Shown: positions 1 through 5,339 of the stretch, in pieces
Position numbering within the stretch: position 1 is the first letter of the stretch
Layout: every line of letters begins with the position of its first letter
DNA from: Deltaproteobacteria bacterium
Lineage (GTDB): Bacteria > Desulfobacterota > Desulfuromonadia > Geobacterales > Pseudopelobacteraceae
Assembly: GCA_030654645.1 (NCBI GenBank)
Contig: JAURXC010000303.1
Span: 1 to 6,949, forward strand
Length of the DNA: 6,949 nucleotides
Reading direction: 5' to 3'
The notes under the pieces: generated by a model
Seen by the model: the letters and a program-made list of their open reading frames with translations, nothing else
What the model was told of the DNA's origin: nothing
Databases searched by the model: none
Program-made: the position numbers and the translations under genes

Positions 1-789
1 TTCGAGCTGACCGACGCCGCTGCCGAGCGTTCCGCTGCTGCTGGCTGCATCCAGCTCTCCAAGGATTCAGTTGCCAAGTACCTGCGTTCCAACGTGGCCC
101 TGATGAAAAAGATGATCAAGGACGGCTACCAGGATGCCCAGACCCTGCAGAATCGCATCGACGCCGTCAACGAGTGGCTGGCCAAGCCGGAACTGCTTGA
201 AGCCGACAAGAATGCCGAATACGCCGCCGTGATCGAGATCGACCTGGCCGAGATCACCGAGCCGATCCTGGCCTGCCCGAACGATCCGGATGATGTCAAG
301 CTGCTGTCCGACGTGGCTGGAACCACAATCAATGACGTGTTCATCGGTTCCTGCATGACCAACATCGGTCATTTCCGTGCTGCCGCCGAAATCTGGCGCG
401 GCCAGAAGTTCAACCCGGCTGTCCGTACCTGGATCACACCGCCGACCCGCATGGACAGCGACCTGCTTAAAGACGAAGCTTACTTCGCTGTTTACAGCGC
501 CTTCGGCGCACGTATCGAGATCGCCGGTTGTTCGCTCTGCATGGGTAACCAGGCCAGGGTACCGGATGGGGTCAACATGTTCTCAACCTCAACCCGTAAC
601 TTCGACGATCGTATCGGCGATGGTGCCAAAGTGTTCCTCGGTTCGGCCGAGCTGGGCGCTGTAGCCGCTCGTTTGGGCAAACTGCCGACACCGGCCGAGT
701 TCCTGGAAATCTACAACGAGAAAATTGTTCCGAACAAAGAGAAGATCTACCGTTATCTGCAGTTTGACGAGATGCCGGAATACAAGTAG
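1..789 (+). CDS. acnB: Aconitate hydratase B, C-terminal part (5' end outside window)
   Basis: AcnB interconverts citrate and isocitrate through cis-aconitate in the TCA cycle, and in many bacteria also acts on 2-methylisocitrate. It is cytoplasmic and carries a [4Fe-4S] cluster. The first base is in frame, and 262 residues of a protein usually near 860 are present. The three cluster-ligand cysteines are visible: one in GSCMTN (codon 352-354) and two in CSLCMGNQ (codons 529-531 and 538-540). The TSTRNF segment (from about 586) matches the substrate-binding Ser/Arg stretch of AcnB. The sequence follows E. coli AcnB closely from the start of the window (FELTDA...ERSAA) to IGKLPTPAEF near the end, so this is the B form and not AcnA. 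The C-terminus ends at TAG 787-789, somewhat shorter than in E. coli. A strong terminator follows, so acnB ends its transcription unit here. No frameshift is seen. Confidence 0.97.
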   Translation, partial: FELTDAAAERSAAAGCIQLSKDSVAKYLRSNVALMKKMIKDGYQDAQTLQNRIDAVNEWLAKPELLEADKNAEYAAVIEIDLAEITEPILACPNDPDDVKLLSDVAGTTINDVFIGSCMTNIGHFRAAAEIWRGQKFNPAVRTWITPPTRMDSDLLKDEAYFAVYSAFGARIEIAGCSLCMGNQARVPDGVNMFSTSTRNFDDRIGDGAKVFLGSAELGAVAARLGKLPTPAEFLEIYNEKIVPNKEKIYRYLQFDEMPEYK

Positions 790-841
790 TACATAGTGAT
801 TACAAACCGGAGGCCGAGAGGCTGAAGGTGTTATATTACTT

Positions 842-873
842 CCCGCCCGAACATGTTCGGGCGGGTTTTTTTT
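842..873 (+). terminator. Intrinsic terminator of acnB
   Basis: A perfect 10-bp GC-rich inverted repeat (842-851 with 856-865) around a CATG loop is followed directly by eight T residues (866-873). It lies 52 bases after the acnB stop and is a textbook rho-independent terminator for the plus strand. Confidence 0.95.
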
Positions 874-910
874 GATAATTAGGCTCACGGCTCGTCAAGT
901 CCGGCAAAAG

Positions 911-919
911 TGGTAGAAT
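911..919 (+). promoter_or_regulatory. Possible extended -10 promoter for the EF-G paralogue
   Basis: TGGTAGAAT fits TGn plus a -10 box (TAGAAT, 914-919) and lies just after the acnB terminator. No good -35 box is seen about 17 bases upstream, which an extended -10 can tolerate. Transcription would start near 926, giving a leader of about 100 bases before the ATG at 1029. I saw no recognised riboswitch in that leader. Confidence 0.4.
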
Positions 920-1010
920 AGCTTCTCGAATTATTAAAACTAGCAGCGAGCTAAATGATTCGATACCGGTGCATTTCACAGCTTCGATCACCCTTAACCT
1001 CCAGATTCCG

Positions 1011-1017
1011 AAAGGAG
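1011..1017 (+). promoter_or_regulatory. Ribosome binding site deciding the EF-G paralogue start
   Basis: AAAGGAG lies 11 bases upstream of ATG 1029. The reading frame is open further upstream to a GTG at 969, but that codon has no Shine-Dalgarno sequence and the added residues do not belong to the EF-G fold, so 1029 is the start. Confidence 0.85.
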
Positions 1018-1028
1018 CGGACAGCATC

Positions 1029-3092
1029 ATGACTCATCAATCCCTCGGCATTATCCGCAATATCGGCATCATCTCCCATATCGACGCAGGCAAGACTACC
1101 GTATCGGAAAGGATTCTCTTTTACAGCGGTGAAACGCACAAGATGGGCGAAGTACACAACGGCCAGGCGGTGATGGACTGGATGCCGCAGGAGCAGGAGC
1201 GTGGGATTACAATTACCGCCACCGCCACCACCTGCCGCTGGGGAGAGTTCCGGATCAACCTGATCGATACCCCCGGCCATATCGACTTCACTATCGAGGT
1301 CGAGCGGAGCATGCGGGTTCTGGATGGGGCCGTGGCAATCTTCAGCGCGGTGGAGGGGGTTCAGCCACAGAGCGAATTAGTCTGGCGGCAGGCTGACCGT
1401 TACCGCGTGCCGCGGATCTGTCTGATCAACAAGATGGACCGCTCCGGCGCAGATTATCGCCAGACCATGCGCCAGATGGAGAAGCGATTAAAAGCGAGGC
1501 CGGTATTGATTCAGCTTCCCATCGGTGAAGAAGCCGGCTTCAGCGGTGTTATCGACCTGTTAAACGAAGAGGCGTTCCTCTTCAGCGACACGGATCTTGG
1601 CAGCACCATGCTTCCGGTTCCGATTCCGCCCGAAGCTGTAAACGAAGTACAGGAGTCTCGTCTTAAATTAACCGAAACTGTTGCCGATTTCGATGACGAG
1701 GTCATGGCCGATTTTCTGGAGGGGAAGCGGGTGACGGCTGAACGCCTGCGGAGCGCGCTACGCCGCGGAACGCTGGCCAGTTCGCTATTTCCGGTGCTGC
1801 TGGGGTCTGCGCTACGCAACAAGGGCATCCAACCGCTGCTGGACGCGGTCGGACTTTATCTCCCATCACCACTGGAGGCGGTACCGCTGATCGGACGTGA
1901 TCCCGTCAACGGAGAACATGAGACGCTGGCTTGCGACCCCTCCGCGCCGTTACGGGCATTGGCGTTCAAGGTGATGTCCGAGGAGGGGCGGCGGGTCACC
2001 TATTTTCGCGTCTATAGCGGAACACTCCGCACCGGTGTCATGTTGTTCAACAGTACCCGGCAGTCGTCGGAAAGGGTCAGGCACCTTTTCCGCATGCATG
2101 CCCACAGGCGGGAGGAAATCTGCGAAGCCAGGGCCGGCGACATAGTTGCCGCACTGGGGTGTCAAGAGACGCTGACTGGCGATACGATCTGCGACCCGGG
2201 CAAGCCGTTGTTACTTGAAGGCCTGACAGTTCCGGAACCGGTGGTTTCGCTGGCGGTGGAAGCCAAGGGGGCGGACGACCGGGAACGTCTGCCCCTAGCC
2301 CTGGAGCAACTCCAGTGGGAGGATCCCACATTCCGGGTTCACGAGGATAGTGAAACCGGCCAGACGCTTCTCACCGGCATGGGTGAACTGCATCTTGAGA
2401 TCGTCATCGATCGGCTGGCTCGCGAGTACGGGGTACAGATCAAGACCGGGCGGCCGCGTGTGGTCTATCGGGAGGCGTTGCGACGCCAGGTGACGCGTCG
2501 CGAGAACTTCCAGCGGGCCTATGAACGGCGAATGGAAACGGTGGAAATGCTTATGCAGCTTACTCCACTCCCGCGGGGGAGCGGAGTTCGTATCCTGCTG
2601 CCGGCTGCTGAACCGCCTCTCAGCCCGCAGCTGCTGGCGGCCTTGGAGGATAGTCTAATGCAGGGTTGCCTGTCCGGCTGTATGACAGGTTATCATCTTA
2701 CCGATCTTGAGGTGCGGGTGCTGGAGATTCCGTTTGAATCGGGGGTTCCAAGTGAACCGGGGCTCAGGTCGGCAGCGCTGCGCGGGCTGGCGCTGGCGGC
2801 GAGAGAATGCGAACCTTTCCTGTTGGAACCGATCATGTCGCTGGAGCTGGAGGTTCCAACCGAGAGTCTGGGCAAGGTGCTCGGCTCGCTTCAGCAGAAG
2901 CGTGGCCGGGTGGAGGGGCTGGATTCGCGAGGCGAATTCGAGATCGTTCGGGCCACCGTGCCACTGTCTGAAATGTTTGGTTACATGACCGAGCTGCGTA
3001 GCGCTACCCGTGGCCGCGGGAGCTATACCATGGAATTCCTCTGTTTTGATGAGGCGCCATCCGCAATACAGGAACAGTATGGACTGGGTTAG
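1029..3092 (+). CDS. Elongation factor G paralogue with divergent domain IV
   Basis: A 687-residue translational GTPase, close to the usual EF-G length of about 690-700. The G domain is complete: P-loop SHIDAGKTT (16-24), switch I region RGITI (58-62), DTPGH (80-84), NKMD (134-137) and GSAL (259-262), with the G' insert between the last two. Domain II starts near 303, domain III near 407 (TGMGELHLEI is typical), and domain V (PFLLEPIM... to GRGSYTMEF) fills the end. Domain IV, which enters the decoding centre, is unlike canonical EF-G: the glycine-rich GGxGQ-type segment is replaced around 498-510, and the YHxVDSS loop with its functional His is replaced by a loop at 566-577 containing ESGVPSEP. 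Known EF-G paralogues include recycling-only forms, but I cannot place this one in a subfamily. It is probably not the main translocase. It stands alone, with acnB terminated upstream and a separate promoter downstream. Confidence 0.9.
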   Translation: MTHQSLGIIRNIGIISHIDAGKTTVSERILFYSGETHKMGEVHNGQAVMDWMPQEQERGITITATATTCRWGEFRINLIDTPGHIDFTIEVERSMRVLDGAVAIFSAVEGVQPQSELVWRQADRYRVPRICLINKMDRSGADYRQTMRQMEKRLKARPVLIQLPIGEEAGFSGVIDLLNEEAFLFSDTDLGSTMLPVPIPPEAVNEVQESRLKLTETVADFDDEVMADFLEGKRVTAERLRSALRRGTLASSLFPVLLGSALRNKGIQPLLDAVGLYLPSPLEAVPLIGRDPVNGEHETLACDPSAPLRALAFKVMSEEGRRVTYFRVYSGTLRTGVMLFNSTRQSSERVRHLFRMHAHRREEICEARAGDIVAALGCQETLTGDTICDPGKPLLLEGLTVPEPVVSLAVEAKGADDRERLPLALEQLQWEDPTFRVHEDSETGQTLLTGMGELHLEIVIDRLAREYGVQIKTGRPRVVYREALRRQVTRRENFQRAYERRMETVEMLMQLTPLPRGSGVRILLPAAEPPLSPQLLAALEDSLMQGCLSGCMTGYHLTDLEVRVLEIPFESGVPSEPGLRSAALRGLALAARECEPFLLEPIMSLELEVPTESLGKVLGSLQQKRGRVEGLDSRGEFEIVRATVPLSEMFGYMTELRSATRGRGSYTMEFLCFDEAPSAIQEQYGLG

Positions 3093-3128
3093 GCGGTCAA
3101 TCCCTTTCGACCGGCAGCAGTGGCAATA

Positions 3129-3137
3129 TGCTATAAT
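3129..3137 (+). promoter_or_regulatory. Extended -10 promoter for the rhodanese-like gene
   Basis: TGCTATAAT is a perfect extended -10 element (TGn + TATAAT, box at 3132-3137). It lies 60 bases upstream of the ATG at 3197 in the gap after the EF-G paralogue. The -35 region (around 3105-3112, TTTCGACC) is a poor match. Transcription would start near 3144. Confidence 0.65.
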
Positions 3138-3196
3138 TGCATCGTGGCAGAGTAGTCGCCATTGCATTTGAAACCGGTGGAAAGGAGTTGATTGAT

Positions 3197-3568
3197 ATGT
3201 TGGAAGGATTCGATATTACCGCTAAAGCGGTCAAGGAATATATGCACCATGGTGATCCGTTGATGTTTGTAGAGCTGCGCCACAATCACGGGCACGACTG
3301 GAGCCTGTTCAAGGTGCGTGGATCGCTGCGCGTCGAAACCGACGCATTGGAACGGCATCTGGCTGAAATTCCCCACGACCGTCCGATTGTAGTATTGTCG
3401 GACTGTCCCGGTGAAAAAAACATGGAGCGGGCATCGCAGCTGTTGGTTAAAAACGGCTGGAGCGACGTCCATAAACTGGTTGGGGGATTCAAGGCCTATC
3501 TGGAGGCGGGTCTTCCTGTTGAACCGCCCACTTCACATGTTCCGGCCACGAAGATAATGCTGCTCTGA
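3197..3568 (+). CDS. Small single-domain rhodanese-like protein
   Basis: A 123-residue cytoplasmic protein with no signal peptide or membrane segment. Rhodanese domains move sulfane sulfur (or act on small anions) using a loop cysteine. Here VVLSDCPGEKNMERASQLL places Cys70, the only cysteine, at the catalytic position. It is followed by the usual helix, GWSDVHKLVGGF (87-98) and AYLEAGLPV (100-108), matching the family's L.GG...W...G.P end. The early LIDVR-type strand appears as MFVELRHNHGHDW (23-35), with Glu where Asp is usual and an unusual His cluster. The start is fixed by AAGGAG (3182-3187) nine bases before the ATG; an upstream in-frame TTG at 3137 lies inside the promoter and is rejected. 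It has its own promoter and shares a bidirectional terminator with the convergent small gene. The substrate cannot be told from sequence. Confidence 0.85.
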   Translation: MLEGFDITAKAVKEYMHHGDPLMFVELRHNHGHDWSLFKVRGSLRVETDALERHLAEIPHDRPIVVLSDCPGEKNMERASQLLVKNGWSDVHKLVGGFKAYLEAGLPVEPPTSHVPATKIMLL

Positions 3569-3628
3569 TCCAAGGCGCTTGAGCCGGTGGAGAAGATGGT
3601 TTCACAAATATCCGTTGTTGTAGGCAAT

Positions 3629-3665
3629 AAAAAAGGAGACTGCGGTGAATGCAATCTCCTTTTTT
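3629..3665. terminator. Bidirectional terminator between convergent genes
   Basis: Six A residues (3629-3634), then GGAGACTGC (3635-3643), a GGTGAAT loop, GCAATCTCC (3651-3659) and six T residues (3660-3665). The arms pair with one C-A mismatch. With A and T tracts on either side it can work on both strands, ending the rhodanese-like gene (+, stop 3568) and the small Cys-motif gene (-, stop 3688). Confidence 0.88.
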
Positions 3666-3687
3666 ACAACTTGCCAGATTGTTATGT

Positions 3688-3843
3688 TCAATGATCCGGT
3701 TCAATCGGCACCGGTTCGCAGACGCTGCGCTTGTCATGCGACTTGGCTCCGCATATGGAACAACTGAATTCGGCATTGCTGGTCAGTTTGTCCAGCAGCC
3801 GTGGACTGGTAACGGCACATACTTTCGAGTGTTTGCCTGACAT
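3688..3843 (-). CDS. Small Cys-motif protein, 51 aa, probably metal binding (unknown function)
   Basis: I do not recognise a named family. The protein is short and hydrophilic, begins MSGKHSKVC, and carries CSICGAKSHDKRSVC (28-42): a CxxCG knuckle followed ten residues later by a third Cys, with His36 between and Cys9 earlier. This looks like a small zinc-ribbon or single zinc-knuckle protein; that is inference from the spacing only. The start is strongly supported: AGGAGGTG, a full anti-Shine-Dalgarno match, ends about nine bases before the ATG. It is too short for usual ORF cut-offs but lies head to tail with a bidirectional terminator, which favours a real gene. AT-rich sequence upstream (about 3885-3915) may hold its promoter, but no clear -35/-10 pair was found. 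It is cytoplasmic, with no membrane segment. Confidence 0.72.
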   Translation of the reverse strand: MSGKHSKVCAVTSPRLLDKLTSNAEFSCSICGAKSHDKRSVCEPVPIEPDH

Positions 3844-3852
3844 GGATAAACA

Positions 3853-3858
3853 CCTCCT
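3853..3858 (-). promoter_or_regulatory. Strong ribosome binding site of the small Cys-motif gene
   Basis: On the minus strand AGGAGG (continuing as AGGAGGTG) precedes the ATG at 3843 by nine bases. A match this good at the right distance is the main reason to accept the 51-codon frame as translated. Confidence 0.8.
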
Positions 3859-4031
3859 CTTTCCAGGTCTTCTGCTGTCTTACGTTTATTATGATACCCG
3901 TTTTTACCGCAAAATAACAGCGGCCGGATGCGTGTACAGGGTGGGGCAGGTCGTAGCGCAAGTTCGTTCATGGTTCGAACTGACTGCCGGCAATTGCTAG
4001 ACGGCCGATGAAAAATGTGCTGATTGCTGCG

Positions 4032-4061
4032 TCAATTGATGTCAATGTGTGTCAATATGTT
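4032..4061 (+). repeat. Three tandem 10-bp TCA repeats upstream of the methyltransferase-like gene
   Basis: The units TCAATTGATG, TCAATGTGTG and TCAATATGTT follow one another without gaps, so TGTCAA-like half-sites recur once per helical turn. They sit about 50-80 bases upstream of the TTG start at 4110. Such spacing is typical of tandem binding by OmpR/PhoB-type regulators, so this may be an operator. The binding protein is unknown. Confidence 0.6.
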
Positions 4062-4097
4062 CCGTATTGTGACAACTAACCTGACCGGGAAAGATAC

Positions 4098-4103
4098 GAG
4101 GAG
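4098..4103 (+). promoter_or_regulatory. Ribosome binding site fixing a TTG start
   Basis: GAGGAG lies six bases before TTG 4110. The next in-frame ATG is about 100 codons further, beyond the SAM-binding motif, so TTG must be the start. Confidence 0.8.
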
Positions 4104-4109
4104 ACAGCT

Positions 4110-4793
4110 TTGAAACGATCATCGAGAAACCGGCTTACCGAACACCTGCTCACCCAGTTCCCTGGCGATACGCTCTTCGAGCGCCTGGCCAGGACCGTCT
4201 GCAGAGCCGGATGCCTGCCACGCAAGGAGTTGTACGAGGCGTGGGAGGTGGCAAGGCGCGTGCGGCGGCGTTTCCGGGGCGGCAGGGTGGTGGATTTGGC
4301 CTGTGGTCACGGCCTGTTGGCACATATTCTTCTGTTGCTGGACGACAGCTCATCGCTTGCGTTGGCCGTTGACCGGCGCATTCCGGAGCAGGCTGCCAAG
4401 CTTGCTGCCTGCATGGGGGAAACCTGGCCACGGCTGGTCGGCAGAGTGGAATTCGTGCAGCAGGATCTGGAACAGGTAACTCTGTATCGGGACGATCTGG
4501 TGGTTTCGGTGCACGCCTGCGGGAGCTTGACCGATCTTGTTCTGGAGCGGGCCATGGCGGTAGGGGCGCGGGTGGCGGTACTCCCCTGTTGCCACGATCT
4601 GAATGCCGGTGGCTTGGGCGGCTTGCAGGGATGGCTGGACGGCCCGCTGGCCCAGGATGTTCTCAGGGCCGTGCGTCTTCGCGATAGTGGTTACCGTGTA
4701 TTTACACAGCAGATCCCCAATGACATCACGCCGAAAAACCGCCTGTTGTTGGGAGAACCCTGTATCCCATCGTCCGCCGCATCCGGCTCATGA
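4110..4793 (+). CDS. SAM-dependent methyltransferase-like protein (Methyltransf_32 type)
   Basis: A 227-residue protein with a class I methyltransferase core. Motif I is VVDLACGHGLL (60-70), the acidic end of strand 2 is AVDRR (86-90), and FVQQDLEQV (115-123) fits the motif III region. The sequence then shows HACGSLTD (135-142) and VLPCCHD (157-163), a pairing typical of the family also found in RRNAD1/METTL25 and Trm13-like proteins, several of which act on RNA. A helical N-terminal part (1-55) comes first. The target here is unknown; RNA is a guess from the family. No signal peptide or membrane segment is seen. Translation starts at TTG with a good Shine-Dalgarno, which may lower expression. 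The gene is monocistronic, set apart by 266 bp from the divergent small Cys-motif gene, and has 10-bp tandem repeats both upstream and directly over its stop codon. Confidence 0.78.
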   Translation: MKRSSRNRLTEHLLTQFPGDTLFERLARTVCRAGCLPRKELYEAWEVARRVRRRFRGGRVVDLACGHGLLAHILLLLDDSSSLALAVDRRIPEQAAKLAACMGETWPRLVGRVEFVQQDLEQVTLYRDDLVVSVHACGSLTDLVLERAMAVGARVAVLPCCHDLNAGGLGGLQGWLDGPLAQDVLRAVRLRDSGYRVFTQQIPNDITPKNRLLLGEPCIPSSAASGS

Positions 4794-4827
4794 TGTGTCA
4801 TGATGTTTCATTTGGTGTCAACAGGTG
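4788..4827 (+). repeat. Four tandem 10-bp TCA repeats over the methyltransferase-like stop codon
   Basis: The units TCATGATGTG, TCATGATGTT, TCATTTGGTG and TCAACAGGTG run without gaps, the first overlapping the stop codon (4791-4793). They keep the TCA plus 3' GTG/GTT pattern and 10-bp period of the array at 4032-4061, so the gene is bracketed by related arrays. Confidence 0.6.
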
Positions 4828-4838
4828 CCCTGGTTTTT
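4820..4838 (+). terminator. Possible weak terminator of the methyltransferase-like gene
   Basis: CAGG (4822-4825) pairs with CCTG (4829-4832) around a three-base loop, followed by G and five T residues (4834-4838). The stem is short, so activity is doubtful, but no better hairpin follows the gene. Confidence 0.3.
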
Positions 4839-4874
4839 GCTTGGCTGTGGATGTTTGCTGAAGACGCATTTGCG

Positions 4875-4894
4875 TCATGATGTTTCAAATAGTA
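4875..4894 (+). repeat. Further copy of the TCA 10-bp repeat
   Basis: TCATGATGTT followed by TCAAATAGTA. The 13 bases from 4875 (TCATGATGTTTCA) are identical to 4798-4810, so the motif recurs 77 bp downstream in non-coding DNA. Confidence 0.5.
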
Positions 4895-5078
4895 TTTATT
4901 TGTGTCGCTGTTTGCCGGGGCTCGGCTTCAGTGCGAAGGCTATCATCGTGGTGATATTCCAATAAAACAAGAATGTGAATTAAGAATTATATTCTCACTC
5001 AGTACAAAAACCACGTTTCTGTATTTACCGGACTGAAGTAATTGGTTATCATGCCAAGCGCTCATTACAATCATATAA

Positions 5079-5276
5079 CCAAGGACAATCCGCTATCTGG
5101 AGGAAGAGCGTAATATTCTGCCTCCGGACAGCGCCAAGGTGCTCGTTGTAAGTTCAATGCGTGACAGCGGGAACATAATGGGAGCATTCATCAATCAGTG
5201 CGAGTCGTATATTGTAAAACCGGTTGACAGAAATGAGATTCTGAAGCATTTGCATTCATTCGGTTTGATTGTGTAA
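5079..5276 (+). pseudogene. Remnant of a single-domain response regulator (receiver C-terminal half)
   Basis: The frame opens after an in-frame stop at 5076-5078 and encodes about 65 residues ending at TAA 5274-5276. KVLVVSSMRDSGNIMGAF matches receiver strand 4 with its conserved Ser/Thr and helix 4. SYIVKPVDRNEILKHL matches strand 5 with the conserved Lys-Pro and helix 5, then GLIV and stop as in stand-alone receiver proteins. The first half, with the acidic pair and the phospho-accepting Asp, is absent from all three frames just upstream. No start codon with a ribosome binding site is present; the only internal ATGs lie within the domain. I read it as a 5'-truncated pseudogene. It ends 63 bases before the GAF-GGDEF gene, so the intact ancestor may have been that enzyme's regulator or operon partner. 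Confidence 0.75.
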
Positions 5277-5339
5277 TCAGTTCAGCTAAGAGCATTTCAT
5301 GCAAGATGCAATAGCCTGACATGATGATGGGGGGCTGTC

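Larger units (their letters stand above)
4794..5339. other. 546-bp region without an intact gene
   Basis: It begins with the tandem repeats (4788-4827, 4875-4894) and a weak terminator. It then runs through visibly AT-richer DNA (about 4950-5078) in which I found no gene, RNA structure or mobile-element end, and finishes with the receiver-domain remnant (5079-5276) and the leader of the cyclase gene. The base change and the missing half of a gene suggest a deletion or rearrangement scar. Confidence 0.6.

Noticed and set aside
926..1010. GEMM-type (c-di-GMP or cGAMP) riboswitch in the EF-G paralogue leader
   Set aside because: The conserved core bases and paired stems of that class could not be found, nor in the cyclase leader.
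969..1028. N-terminal 20-residue extension of the EF-G paralogue from GTG 969
   Set aside because: No ribosome binding site at 969, and the extension is not EF-G-like; AAAGGAG before ATG 1029 gives a better start.
3094..3112. Inverted repeat CGGTC/GACCG after the EF-G paralogue as a terminator
   Set aside because: Only a 5-bp stem with a long loop and no T-run.
3137..3196. Upstream TTG start for the rhodanese-like gene
   Set aside because: The TTG overlaps the -10 box; AAGGAG and ATG 3197 fit better.
3731..4000. Plus-strand 89-codon open frame
   Set aside because: It is antisense to the small Cys-motif gene, has no ribosome site and shows no recognisable protein features.
4842..4860. Sigma-54-like TGGC...TTGC promoter
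   Set aside because: The GG and GC are spaced two bases too far apart for a -24/-12 promoter.
4940..5078. N-terminal half of the receiver domain in a shifted frame
   Set aside because: All three plus frames were read upstream of 5079; none shows the acidic pair, the phospho-acceptor Asp or an MP.MDG-type segment.
5265..5292. Promoter TTGATT with TAAGAG for the cyclase gene
   Set aside because: The -35 is a fair match but the -10 matches only three of six bases, so it was not listed.
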